DNA from: Aristolochia californica
Taxonomy: Eukaryota > Streptophyta > Magnoliopsida > Piperales > Aristolochiaceae
NCBI GenBank assembly: GCA_029961685.1
Contig: JARWKL010000007.1
Span: 24,251,013-24,315,012, forward strand
Direction: 5' to 3'
DNA: 64,000 nt
Shown here: positions 1 to 13,635 of the stretch, one piece after another
How the letters are laid out: every line of letters begins with the position of its first letter
How positions within the stretch are numbered: position 1 is the stretch's first letter
The notes under the pieces: generated by a model
The model's input: the letters and a program-made list of their open reading frames with translations, nothing else
What the model was told of the DNA's origin: nothing
The model's database searches: none
Program-made: the position numbers and the translations under genes

Positions 1-2729
1 TTTATTCACCCAACACAAATGAACACAAAAGTTTTGTTATCCAATTTTGGGAAATTCCACTAGTTTCCCCGTAAGAGCTTGGAATTTTGCAAGAAAGAGA
101 TTTCATCCACACATTTATTAAAAATGGATATGCATATTTGGAACATGTTAAAGATGCAAATGACCTATGGATCCAAAGCTTTTTAAGAGAATAAAAAACG
201 CTCATTAAATTCTCAAGTGAACTTGCGGTGGGATATTTACCCGAGTCAAACATGCCATTATTTTGCCCATTTGCAAAAAGCTGACATAATTAATCATAGA
301 TGATTGTAAGTTGATTTATCATGCATAACGGGCTATATTTTTGTATGAAATGACTTATGGATTGCAATTCAACACTCAGTTAAAAATCCTATGCCACCAA
401 TTTTTCCCGACGATTGCAAAACCTGAGATATAAAAACTAAAAAGAGCTTACAATCCCTAAAAATTACAGACACTCTTTGGAATTATCTCTCCCTACAATT
501 GTTCATTGTGCTTTTCCATTTTAGATGTACACTTTTTTCTTAAATCAAAACTTTGACTTTTCGCTCTCCTTTCATCCCAAAAACAAACAAGGCAAAAAGC
601 TTACAACAAAATGAAAATTTTATAGTTGATGTATGGAAAAAATTTAAAACAATAACAAATATAAATAAAGAAAATTTATTCACCAAACACAAATGAACAC
701 AAAAGTTTTGTTATCCAATTTTGGGAAATTCCACTAGTTTCACTCTAAGAGCTTGGAATTTCGCAACAAAGAGATTTCATCCACACATGTTTTAAAAATG
801 GATATGCATGTTTGAAACATGTTAAAGATGCAAATGAGCTTTGGATCCAAAGCTTTTAAAGAGAATAACAAACGCTCATTAAATTCTGAAGTGACCTTGC
901 GGTGGGATATTTACCTGAGTCAAACATGCCATTATTTTTCCCATTTGCAAAAAGCTGGACATAATTATTCATAGATGATTGTAATGTGATTTATCAGGCA
1001 TAACGGGCTATATTTTTGTATGAAATGACTTATGGATTGCAATTCAACACTCAGTTAAAAATCCTCCGCAACCCATTTTTCCCGACGATTGCAAAACCTG
1101 AGATATAAAAACGAAAAGGTGCTTACAATCCCTAAAAATTACAGACACACTTTGGAATTATCTCTCTCTATATATGTGCATGGTGCATTTCAGTTTTAGA
1201 TGTACACATTTTTCTTAAATCAAAACTTCGAGTTTTTCGTTCTCCCTTCATCCCGTAAACAAAAAAGGCAAATAGATCACAGCAAAATTTAAATTTCATA
1301 GTTGATGTACAGAAAAAGTTTAAAACAATAAAAAAAGTAAATGAAGAAAATTTATTCACACACCACAAATGAACACTAAAGTTTTGTTAACCAAGTTTGG
1401 GAAATTCCACTAGTCCAAAACTAATATCTTGGAATTTTACATGAAGGAGATTTTTTCTACACATGTTTTAAAAATGGATATGCAAGCCAAAAACATGTTA
1501 AAGATTTAAATGACCTTTGGATCCAAAGCTTTTAAAGAGAATAACAAACGCTCATTAAATTCTCAAGTGAACGTGAGGTGGGATATTTGCTCGAGTCAAA
1601 CAAGTCATTATTTTGCCCATATTCAAAAAGTTGAGCTAACAATCATAGATGATTGTAAAGTGATTTGTCAAGCGTAATGGGCTATATTTTTGTAAGAAAT
1701 GACTTATGGATTTGAACTCAACACTCAGTTAAAAATCGTCCGCCACCCCCGTTTCCCGATGATTGTAAAACCTTAGATATAAAAACGAAAAAGTGCATAC
1801 GGTCCCTAATACATACAGACACTCTATGGAAATATCTCTCTCTACATTTGTGCATTGTGCATTTCCGTTTTAGATGTACACTTTTTTCTTAAATCAGAAC
1901 TTTGAGTTTCCGCTCCGCCTTCATCCCGTAAATAAAAAAGGCAAAAAAGATCACAACAAAATAAAAATTTTATAGTTGATGTGTGGAAAATATTTCAAAT
2001 AATAACTAATGTAAATAAAAAATATCTATTCACACACCACAAATGAACACAAAAGTTTTGTTATCCAAGTTTGGGAAATTCCATTAGTCCAACCCTATTA
2101 AGCTTTGAATTTTAAAAGAAGGAGATTTTTTCTACACATGTTTTAAAAATGGATATGCCTGCTTGAAACATGTTAAAGATTCAAATGACCTATGGATCCA
2201 AAGCTATTAAAGAGAATAACCAACGCACATTAAATTCTCAAGTGAACGCGCGGGAACGTGCGGTGGGATATTTGCCCGAGTCTAACCAGTCATTATTTTG
2301 CCCATTTTCAAAAATTTGATCTAACAATCATAGATGATTGTCAAGTGATTTATCATGCCTAACGGGCTATTTTTTTTTGCATGAAATGCGTTTTGGATTG
2401 CAATTCAACACTCAGTTAAAAATCCTCTGCTACCAATTTTTCCCGACTATTGCAAAACCTGAGATATAAAAGCTAAAAAGAGCTTACAATCCCTAAATAT
2501 TACGGTTACACTTTGGAATTATCTCTCCCTACAATTGTGCATTGTGCTTTTCAATTTTACATGAACACTTTTTTCTTAAATCAAAACTTTGACTTTTCGC
2601 TCTCCCTTCATCCCGAAAACAAACAAGGCAAAAAGCTTACAACTAAATGAAAATTTTATAGTTGATGTATGGAAAAAATTTAAAATAATAACAAATATAA
2701 ATAAAAAAAATTATTCACCCAACACAAAT
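1..2729 (+). repeat. Satellite block A-A-B-C
   Basis: Landmarks at 21 (A, beta subtype), 695 (A, gamma), 1371 (B) and 2045 (C). The C monomer contains a small local duplication near 2245-2262, where GTGAACGCGCGG and GAACGTGCGG occur back to back. The whole block is closely matched by monomers at 6771, 7445, 8123 and 8797, about 6.75 kb downstream. Confidence 0.85.
1639..1656. repeat. Conserved dyad ACAATCAT-AG-ATGATTGT (example copy)
   Basis: This is a perfect inverted repeat with 8-bp arms and a 2-bp centre, in the B monomer at 1371. The same site occurs in nearly all B and C monomers. A monomers keep 6-bp arms (AATCATAGATGATT). It could be a binding site for a dimeric protein or simply an ancestral feature; no function is shown. 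Confidence 0.6.
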
Positions 2730-5700
2730 GAACACAAAACTTTTGTTATCCAATTTTGGGAAATTCCACTAGTTTAACCCTAATATCTTGGAATTTTGCA
2801 AGAAAGAGATTTCATCCACACATGTTTTAAAAATGGATATGCATGTTTGAAACATGTTAAAGATGCAAATGATCTATGGATGCAAAGATTTTAAAGAGAA
2901 TAACAAACGCTCATTAAATTCTCAAGTGAACTTTCGGTGGGATATTTACCTGAGTCAAACATGCCATTATTTTGCCCATTTGCAAAAAGCTGACATAATT
3001 AATCATAGATGCTTGTAATGTGATTTATCATGCGTAACGGGCTATTTTTTGTATGAAATGACTTATGGATTGCAATCCAACGGTCAGTTAAAAATCCTAT
3101 GCCACCAATTTTTCCGAACGATTGCAAAACCTGAGATATAAAAACTGAAAAAATCTTACAATCCCTAAAAATTACAGACACACTTTGGAATTATCTCTCC
3201 CTACAATTGTGCATTGTGCTTTTCATTTTTAGATGTACTCTTTTTTCTCAAATCAAAACCTTGACTTTTCGCTCTCCCTTCGTCCCAAAAACAAACAAGG
3301 CAAAAAGCTTACAACAAAATAAAAATTTTATTGTTGATGTATGGAAAAAATTTAAAATAATAACAAATATAAATAAATAAAATTTATTCACCCAACACAA
3401 ATGAACACAAAAGTGTTGTTAACCAATTTTGGGAAATTCCACTAGTTTCACCGTAAGAGCTTGGTATTTTGCAAGAAAGAGATTTCATCGACACATGTTT
3501 TAAAAATGGATATGCATATTTGAAACTTGTTAAAGATGCAAATGACCTACGGATCCAAAGCTTTTTAAGAGAATAACAAACGCTCATTAAATTCTCAAGT
3601 GAACCTGCGGTGGGATATTTACCCGTGTCAAACATGCCATTATTTTGCCCATTTGCAAAAAGCTGACATAATTAATCATAGATGATTGTAAGTTGATTTA
3701 TCATGCATAACGGGCTATATTTTTGTATGAAATGACTTATGGATTGCAATTCGACACTCAGTTAAAAATCCTATGCCACCAATTTTTCCCGACGATTGCA
3801 AAACCTGAGATATAAAAACTAAAAAGAGCTTACAATCCCTAAAAATTACAGACACTCTTTGGAATTATCTCTCCCTACAATTGTGCATTGTGCTTTTCCA
3901 TTTTAGATGTACACTTTTTTCTTAAATCAAAACTTTGAGTTTTCGCTCTCCCTTCATCCAAAAAACAAACAAGGCAAAAAGCTTACAACAAAATGAAAAT
4001 TTTATAGTTGATGTATGGAAAAAATTTAAAACAATAACAAATATAAATAAAGAAAATTTATTCACCCAACACAAATGAACACAAAAGTTTTGTTATCCAA
4101 TTTTGGGAAATTCCACTAGTTTCACCCTAAGAGCTTGGAATTTTGCAAGAAATAGATTTCATCCACACATGTTTTAAAAATGGATATGCATGTTTGAAAC
4201 ATGTTAAAGATGCAAATGAGCTATGGATGCAAAGCTTTTAAAGAGAATAACAAACGCTCATTAAATTCTCAAGTGAACTTGCGGTGGGATATTTACCCGA
4301 GTCAAACATGCCATTATTTTGCCCATTTGCAAAAAGCTGGACATAATTAATCATAGATGATTGTAATGTGATTTATCATACATAACGGCTATATTTTTGT
4401 ATGAAATGACTTATGGATTGCAATTCAACACTCAGTTAAAAATCCTATGCCACCAATTTTTCCGGACGATTGCAAAACCTGAGATATAAAAACTAAAAAG
4501 AGCTTACAATCCCTAAAAATTACAGACACTCTTTGGAATTATCTCTCCCTACAATTTTGCATTGTGCTTTTCCATTTTAGATGTACACTTTTTTCTTAAA
4601 TCAAAACTTTGACTTTTCGTTCTCCCTTCATCCCGAAAACAAACAAGGCAAAAAGCTTACAACAAAACGAAAATTTTATAGTTCATGTATGGAAAAAATT
4701 TAAAATAATAAAAAATATAAATAAAAAAAATTATTCACCCAACACAAATGAACACAAAACTTTTGTTATCCAATTTTGGGAAATTCCACTAGTTTAACCC
4801 TAATATCTTGGAATTTTGCAAGAAAGATATTTCATCCACACATGTTCTAAAAATGGATATGCATGTTTGAAACATGTTAAAGATGCAAATGAGCTGTGGA
4901 TGCAAAGATTTTAAAGAGAATAACAAACGCTCATTAAATTGTCAAGTGAACTTGCGGTGGGATATTTACCCGAGTCAAACATGCCATTATTTTTCCCATT
5001 TGCAAAAAGCTGACATAATTAATCATAGATGCTTGTAATGTGATTTATCATGCGTAACGGGCTATTTTTTGTATGAAATGACTTATGGATTGCAATCCAA
5101 CGGTCAGTTAAAAATCCTATGCCACCAATTTTACCCAACAATTGCAAAACCTGAGATATAAAAACTGAAAAAATCTTACAATCCCTAAAAATTACAGACA
5201 CTCTTTGGAATTATCTCTCCCTACAATTTTTCAGTGTGCTTTTCATTTTTAGATGTACTCTTTTTTCTTAAATCAAAACCTTGACTTTTTTGCTCTCCCT
5301 TCGTCCCAAAAACAAACAAGGCAAAAAGCTTACAACAAAATAAAAATTTTATAGTTCATGTATGGAAAAAATTTAAAATAATAACAAATATAAATAAATA
5401 AAATTTATTCACCCAACACAAATGAACACAAAAGTGTTGTTATCCAATTTTGGGAAATTCCACTAGTTTCACCGTAATAGCTTGGTATTTTGCAAGAAAG
5501 AGATTTCATCCACACATGTTTTAAAAATGGATATGCATATTTGAAACATGTTAAAGATGCAAATGACCTACGGATCCAAAGCTTTTTAAGAGAATAACAA
5601 ACGCTCATTAAATTCTCAAGTGAACCTGCGGTGGGATATTTACCCGAGTCAAACATGCCATTATTTTGCCCACTTGCAAAAAGCTGACATAATTAATCAT

Positions 5701-8122
5701 AGATGATTGTAAGTTGATTTATCATGCATAACGGGCTATATTTTTGTATGAAATAACTTATGGATTGCAATTCAACACTCAGTTAAAAATCCTATGCCAC
5801 CAATTTTTTCGGACGATTGCAAAACCTGAGATATAAAAACTAAAAACAGCTTACAATTCCTAAAAATTACAGACACTCTTTGGAATTATCTCTCCCTACA
5901 ATTTTGCATTGTGCTTTTCCATTTTAGATGTACACTTTTTTCTTAAATCAAAACTTTGACTTTTCGCTCTCCCTTCATCCGAAAAAACAAACAAGGCAAA
6001 AAGCTTACAACAAAATGTAAATTTTATAGTTGATGTATAGAAAAAATTTAAAACAACAACAAATATAAATAAAGAAAATTTATTCACCCAACACAAATGA
6101 ACACAAAAGTTTTGTTATCCAATTTTGGGAAATTCCACTAGTTTCACCCTAAGAGCTTGGAATTTTGCAAGAAATAGATTTCATCCACACATGTTTTAAA
6201 AATGGGTATGCCTGTTTGAAACATGTTAAAGATGCAAATGAGCTATGGATGCAAAGATTTTAAAGAGAATAACAAACGCTCATTAAATTTTCAAGTGAAC
6301 TTGCGGTGGGATATTTACCCGAGTCAAACATGCCATTATTTTGCCCATTTGCAAAAAGCTGACATAATTAATCATAGATGCTTGTAATATGATTTATCAT
6401 GCGTAACGGGCTATTTTTTGTATGAAATGACTTATGGATTGCAATCCAACGGTCAGTTAAAAATCCTATGCCACCAATTTTTCCCAACGATTGCAAAACC
6501 TGAGATATAAAAACTGAAAAAATCTTACAATCCCTAAAAATTACAGACACTCTTTGGAATTATCTCTCCCTTCAATTGTGCATTGTGCTTTTCATTTTTA
6601 GATGTACTTTTTTTCTTAAATCAAAACCTTGACTTTTCGCTCTCCCTTCGTCCCAAAAACTAATAAGGCAAAAAGCTTACAACAAAATAAAAATTTTATA
6701 GTTGATGTATGGAAAAAATTTAAAATAATAACAAATATAAATAAATAAAATTTATTCACCCAACACAAATGAACACAAAAGTGTTGTTATCCAATTTTGG
6801 GAAATTCCACTAGTTTCACCGTAAGAGCTTGGTATTTTGCAAGAAAGAGATTTCATCCACACATGTTTTAAAAACGGATATGCATATTTGAAACATGTTA
6901 AAGTTGCAAATGACCTATGGATCCAAAGCTTTTTAAGAGAATAACAAACGCTCATTAAATTTTCAAGTGATCTTGCGGTGGGATATTTACCCGAGTCAAA
7001 CATGCCATTATTTTGCCCATTTGCAAAAAGCTGACATAATTAATCATAGATGATTGTAAGTTGATTTATCATGCATAACGGGATATATTTTTGTATGAAA
7101 TAACTTATGGATTGCAATTCAACACTCAGTTAAAAATCCTATGCCACCAATTTTTCCCGACGATTGCAAAACCTGAGATATAAAAACTAAAAAGAGCTTA
7201 CAATCCCTAAAAATTACAGACACTCTTTGGAATTATCTCTCAATAAAATTGTGCATTGTGCTTTTCCATTTTAGATGTACACTTTTTTCTTAAATCAAAA
7301 CTTTGACTTTTCGCTCTCCCTTCATCCCAAAAACAAACAAAGCAAAAAGCTTACAACAAAATGAAAATTTTATAGTTGATGTATGGAAAAAATTTAAAAC
7401 AATAACAAATATAAATAAAGAAAATTTATTCACCCAACACAAATGAACACAAAAGTTTTGTTATCCAATTTCTGGAAATTCCACTATTTTCACCCTAAGA
7501 GATTGGAATTTTGCAAGAAATAGATTTCATCCACACATGTTTTAAAAATGGATATGCATGTTTGAAACATGTTAAAGATGCAAATGAGCTATGTATCCAA
7601 AGCTTTTAAAGAGAATAACAAATGCTCATTAAATTCTCAAGTGACCTTGCGGTGGGATATTTACCCGAGTCAAACATGCCATTATTTTGCCCATTAGTTA
7701 AAAAGCTGGACATAATTAATCATAGATGATTGTAATGTGATTTATCATGCATAATGGGCTATATTTTTGTATGAAATGACTTATGGATTGCAATTCAACA
7801 CTCAGTTAAAAATCATCCGCAACCCATTTTTCCCGACGATTGCAAAACCTAAGATATAAAAACGAAAAGGTGCTTACAATCCATAAAAATTACAAACACT
7901 CTTTGGAATTATCTCTCTCTACATATGTGCATTGTGCATTTCCGTTTTAGTTGTACACATTTTTCTGAAATCAAAACTTCGAGTTTTTCGCTCTCCCTTC
8001 ATCCCGTAAACAAAAAAGGCAAATAGATCACAGCAAAATGAAAATTTCATAGTTGATGTACAGAAAAAAGATTAACAAAATAAAAAAAGTAAATGAAGAA
8101 AATTTATTCACAAACCACAAAT
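2730..8122 (+). repeat. Run of eight A-type monomers with alpha-beta-gamma order
   Basis: Landmarks at 2730, 3403, 4077, 4750, 5424, 6099, 6771 and 7445. Alpha copies (2730, 4750) carry TTTAACCCTAATATC and CAATCCAACGGTCAG. Beta copies (3403, 5424, 6771) carry TTTCACCGTAA and AAAAGTGTTGTTA. Gamma copies (4077, 6099, 7445) carry TTTCACCCTAAGAG and usually AATAGATTTC. Matching subtypes lie 2,020-2,022 bp apart, giving a second trimer HOR made only of A. The copy at 6099 begins as gamma and ends as alpha (it has CAATCCAACGGTCAG at about 6440), which explains why beta returns after only 672 bp. Confidence 0.85.
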
Positions 8123-11100
8123 GAACACAAAAGTTTTGTTAACCAAGTTTGGGAAATTCCACTAGTCCAAAACTAATATCTTGGAATTTTACATGAAGGA
8201 GATTTTTTCTACACATGTTTTAAAAATGGATATGCAAGCCAGAAACATGTTAAAGATTTAAATAACCTATGGATCCAAAGCTTTTAAAGAGAATAACAAA
8301 CGCTCATTAAATTCTCAAGTGAACGTGAGGTGGGATATTTGCCCGAGTCAAACAAGCCATTATTTTTCCCATATTCAAAAAGTTGAGCTAACAATCATAG
8401 ATGATTGTAAAGTGATTTGTCAAGCATAACGGCCTATATTTTTGTAAGAAATGACTTATGGATTTGAACTCAACACTCAGTTAAAAATCGTCCGCCACCC
8501 CAGTTTCCCGATGATTGCAAAACCTTAGATATAAAAACGAAAAAGTGCATACGGTCCCTAATACATACAGACACTCTTTGGAAATATCTCTCTCTACATT
8601 TGTGCATTGTGCATTTCCATTTTAGATGTACACTTTTTTCGTAAATCAGAACTTTGAGTTTTCACTCCGCCTTCATCCCGTAAATAAAAAAGGCAAAAAA
8701 GATCACAACAAAATAAAAATTTTATAGTTGATGTGTGGAAAATATTTCAAATAATAACTAATGTAAATAAAAAATATCTATTCACACACCACAAATGAAC
8801 ACAAAAGTTTTGTTATCCAAGTTTGGGAAATTCCATTTGTCCAACCCTATTAAGCTTTGAATTTTACAAGAAGGAGATTTTTTCTACGCATGTTTTAAAA
8901 ATGGATATGCATGCTTGAAACATGTTAAAGATTCAAATGACCTATGGATCCAAAGCTTTTAAAGAGAATAAGCAACGCTCATTAAATTCTTAAGTGAACG
9001 TGCGGTGGGATATTTGCCCGAGTCTAACAAGTCATTATTTTGCTCATTTTCAAAAAATTGATCTAACAATCATAGATGATGGTAAAGTGGTTTATCATGC
9101 CTAACGGGCTATTTTTTTGCATGAAATGAGTTATGGATTGCAATTCAACACACAGTTAAAAATCCTCTGCCACCAATTTTTCCCGACGATTGCAAAAGCT
9201 GAGATATAAAAACTAAACAGAGCTTACAATCCCTAAAAATTACGGTTACACTTTGGAATTATCTCTCCCTGCAATTGTGCATTGTGCTTTTCCATTTTAC
9301 ATGTACACTTTTTTCTTAAATCAAACTTTTAACGTTTCGCTCTCCCTTCATCCCGAAAACAAACAAGGCAAAAAGCTTACAACAAAATGAAAATTTTATA
9401 GTTGATGTATGGAAAAAATTTAAAATAATAACAAATATAAATAAAAAAATTTGATTCACCCAACACAAATGAACACAAAACTTTTGTTATCCAATTTTGG
9501 GAAATTCCACTAGTTTAACCCTAATAGCTTGGAATTTTGCAAGAAAGAGATTTCATCCACACATGTTTTAAAAATGGATATTCATGTTTGAAACATGTTA
9601 AATATGCAAATGAGCAATGGATGCAAAGCTTTTAAAGAGAATAACAAACGCTCATTAAATTCTCAAGTGAACTTGCGGTGGGATATTTACCCGTGTCAAA
9701 CATGCCATTATTTTGCCTATTTGCAATAGCTGACATAATTAATCATAGATGATTGTAATGTGATTTGTCATGCGTAACGGGCTATTTTTGTATGAAATGA
9801 CTTATGGATTGCAATTCAACACTCAGTTAAAAATCCTATGCCACCAATTTTTCCCAACGATTGCAAAACCTGAGATATAAAAACTAAAAAAAGCTTACAA
9901 TCCCTAAAAATTACAGACACTCTTTGGAATTATCTCTCCCTACAATTGTGCATTGTGCTTTTCAATTTTAGATGTACTCTTTTTTCTTAAATCAAAACTT
10001 TGACTTTTCGCTCTCCCTCCATCCCAAAAACAAACAAGGCAAAAAGCTTACAACAAAATGAAAATTTTATAGTTCATGTATGGAAAAAATTTAAAAGAAA
10101 AATAAATATAAATAAAGAAAATTTATTCACCCAACACAAATGAACACAAAAGTTTTGTTATCCAATTTTTGGAAATTCCACTAGTTTAACCCTAATAGTT
10201 TGAAATTTTGCAAGAAAGAGATTTCATCCACACATGTTTTAAAAATGGATATGCATGTTTGAAACTTGTTAAAGATGCAAATGAGCTATGGATGCAAAGC
10301 TTTTAAAGAGAATAACAAACGCTCATTAAATTCTCAAGTGAACTTGCGGTGGGATATTTATCCGAGTCAAACGTGCCATTATTTTGCCCATTTGCGAAAA
10401 GCTGGACATAATTAATCATAGATGATGGTAATGTGATTTATCATGCATAACGGGCTATATTTTTGTATGAAATGACTTATGGATTGCAATTCAACACTCA
10501 GTTAAAAATCCTATGCCACCAATTTTTCCCGACGATTGCAAAACCTGAGATTTAAAAACTAAAAAGAGCTTACAATCCCTAAAAATTATAGACACTCTTT
10601 GGAATTATCTCTCCCTACAATTGTGCATTGTGCTTTTCCATTTTAGATGTACACTTTTTTCTTAAATCAAAACTTTGACTTTTCGCTCTCCTTTCACCCC
10701 AAAAACAAACAAGGCAAAAAGCTTACAACAAAATGAAAATTTTATCGTTGATGTATGGAAAAAATTTAAAACAATAACAAATATAAATAAAGAAAATTTA
10801 TTTTCAATGAACACAAAAGTTTTTTTATCCAATTTTTGGAAATTCCACTAGTCCAAAACTAATATCTTGGAATTTTACATGAAGGAGATTTTTTCTACAC
10901 ATGTTTTAAAAATGGATATGCATGCCAGAAACCTGTTAAAGATTCAAATGACCTATGGATCCAAAGCTTTTAAAGAGAATAACAAACGCTCATTAAATTT
11001 TCAAGTGAATGTGCGGTGGGATATTTGCCCGAGTCAAACAAGCCATTATTTTTCCCATATTCAAAAAGTCTAGCTAGCAATCATAGATGATTGTAAAGTG

Positions 11101-12158
11101 ATTTGTCATGCGTAATGGGCTATATTTTTGTAAGAAATGACTTATGGATTTGAAGTCAACACTCAGTTAAAAACTACCTACCTCCCCTGTTTCCTGATGA
11201 TTGCAAAACCTTAGAAATAAAAACGAAAAAGTGCATACGATCCCTAAAACATATAGACACTCTTTGGAAATATCTCTCTCTACATTTGTGCATTGTGCAT
11301 TTCCATTTTAGATGTACACTTTTTTCTTAAATCAGAACTTTGACTTTTTCGCTCCCCCTTTATCCCGTAAACAAAAAAGGCAAAAAAGATCACAACAAAA
11401 TAAAAATTTTATAGTTGATGTGTGAAAAATATTTAAAATAATAACTAATGTAAATAAAAGATATCTATTCACACACCACAAGTGAACACAAAAGTTTTGT
11501 TATCTGAGTTTGGGAAATTCCATTAGTGCAACCCTATTAAGCATGGAATTTTACATGAGGGAGGATTTTTCTACATATGTTTTAAAAAGGGATATGCATG
11601 CTTGAAACATGTTAAAGATTCAAATGACCTATGGATCTAAAGATTTTAAAGAGAATAACAAACGCACATTAAATTCTCAAGTGAATGTGCAGTGGGATAT
11701 TTACCCGAGTCTAGCAAGTCATTATTTTGCCCATTTTCAAAAATTTGATCTAACAATCATAGATAATTGTAAAGTGATTTATCATACGTAATGGGCTATA
11801 TTGTTAAATGAAATGACTCATGGATTGCAATTCAACACTCAATTAAAAATCCTCTGCCACCAATTTTTCCCGACAATTGCAAAACCTGAGATATAAAAAC
11901 TAAAAAAAGCTTACAATCCCTAAAAGTTACAGACACACTTTGGAATTATCTCCCCCTACAATTTTCCATTGTTCTTTTTGCATTTGAGATGTACACTCTT
12001 TTCTTAAATCAAAACTTTGACTTTTCGCTCTCCCTTCATCCCGAAAACAAACAAGGCAAAAAGCTTACAACAAAATGAAAATTTTATAGTTGATGTATGG
12101 AAAAAATTTAAAACAATAAAAAATATAAATGAAGAAAATTTATTCACCCAACACAAAT
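8123..12158 (+). repeat. Satellite block B-C-A-A-B-C
   Basis: Landmarks at 8123 (B), 8797 (C), 9471 (A), 10142 (A), 10809 (B) and 11484 (C). At 10801 the usual head ending CACCCAACACAAATG is replaced by TTTTCAATG, a loss of about 13 bp at an A-head to B-body junction. Confidence 0.85.
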
Positions 12159-12795
12159 GAACACAAAAGTTTTTTTATCCAATTTTGGGAAATTCCGCTA
12201 GTTTAACCCTAATAGCTTGGAATTTTGCAAGAAAGATATTTCATCCACACATGTTTTAAAAATGGTAATGAGCTATGGATGCAAAGCTTTTAAAGAGAAT
12301 AACAAATGCTCATTAAATTCTCAAGTGAACTTGCGGTGGGATATTTGCCCAAGTCAAACAAGTCATTATTTTGCCCATAGTCAAAAAGTTGAGCTAACAA
12401 TCATAGATGATTGTAAAGTGATTTGTCATGCGTAACGGGCTATATTTTTGTAAGAAAAAACTTATGGATTTGAAGTCAACACTCAGTTAAAAATAACCCG
12501 CCTCCCCCGTTTCCCGACGATTGCAAAACCTTAGATATAAAAACGAAAATGTGCATACGATCCCTAAAACATACAGACACTCTTTGGAAATATCGCTCTC
12601 TAAATTTGTGCATTGGGCATTTCCATTTTAGATATACACTTTTTTCTTAAATCAGAACTTTGAGTTTTCGCTCGCCCTTCATCCAGTAAACAAAAAAGGC
12701 AAAGAAGATCACAACAAAATAAAAATTTTATAGTTGATGTGTGAAAAATATTTAAAATAATAACTAATGTAAATAAAAAATATCTATTCACACAC
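12159..12795 (+). repeat. Hybrid A/B monomer with internal deletion
   Basis: The monomer begins as type A (TTTAACCCTAATAGC, GCAAGAAAGATATTTC). It loses about 30 bp after 12265, which removes the CATGTTTGAAACATG dyad, and then changes to type B between about 12330 and 12350 (GATATTTGCCC, CAAAAAGTTGAGC, GTGATTTGTCATGCG). It ends at a second deletion junction. Confidence 0.8.
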
Positions 12796-13635
12796 CTACA
12801 ATTGTGCATTGTGCTTTTCCATTTTAGATGTACACTTTTTTCTTACATCAAATCTTTGACTTTTCTCTTTCCCTTCTTCCTAAAAACAAACAAGGCAAAA
12901 AGCTTACAAAAAAATGAAAATTTTATAGTTAATGTATAGAAAAAATTTAAAACAATAACAAATATAAATAAAGAAAATTTATTCACCCAACACAAATGAA
13001 CACAAAAGTTTTGTTATCCAATTTTGGGAAATTCCACTAGTTTAACCCTAATAGCTTGGAATTTTGCAAGAAAGAGATTTCATCCACACATGTTTTAAAA
13101 ATGGATATGCTTGTTTGAAACATGTTAAAAATGCAAATAAGCTATGGATCCAAAGCTTTTTTGAGAATAACAAACGCTCATTAAATTCTCAAGTGAACTT
13201 GCGGTGGGATATTTACCCGAGTCAAACATGCCATGTTTTTGCCCATTTGCAAAAAGCTGACATAATTAATCATAGATGATTGTAATGTGATTTTTCATGC
13301 ATAATGGGCTATATTTTTGTATGAAATGACTTATGGATTGCAATTCAACACTCAGTTAAAAATCCTCCGCAACCCATTTTTTTCAACGATTGCAAAACCT
13401 AAGACATACAGACACTCTTTGGAAATATCTCTCGCTACATTTGTGCATTGTTCATTTCCATTTTAGATGTACACTTTTTTCTTAAATCAGAACTTTGAGT
13501 TTTCGCTCCCGCTTCATCCCGTAAACAAAAAAGGAAAAAACAGATCACAACAAAATAAAAATTTTATAGTTGATGTGTGAAAAATATTTAAAATAATAAC
13601 TAATGTAAATAAAAGATATCTATTCACACACCATT
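12796..13635 (+). repeat. Rearranged satellite segment with two deletions
   Basis: At about 12795 a C head stops at CACACAC and jumps directly to an A head (CTACAATTGTGCATT). About 490 bp, most of a C monomer, is missing. The A landmark follows at 12998. Near 13404 the TATA-like block is lost: AAGA is joined to CATACAGACACTC, about 34 bp short. The segment then continues as a C head. Confidence 0.8.
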
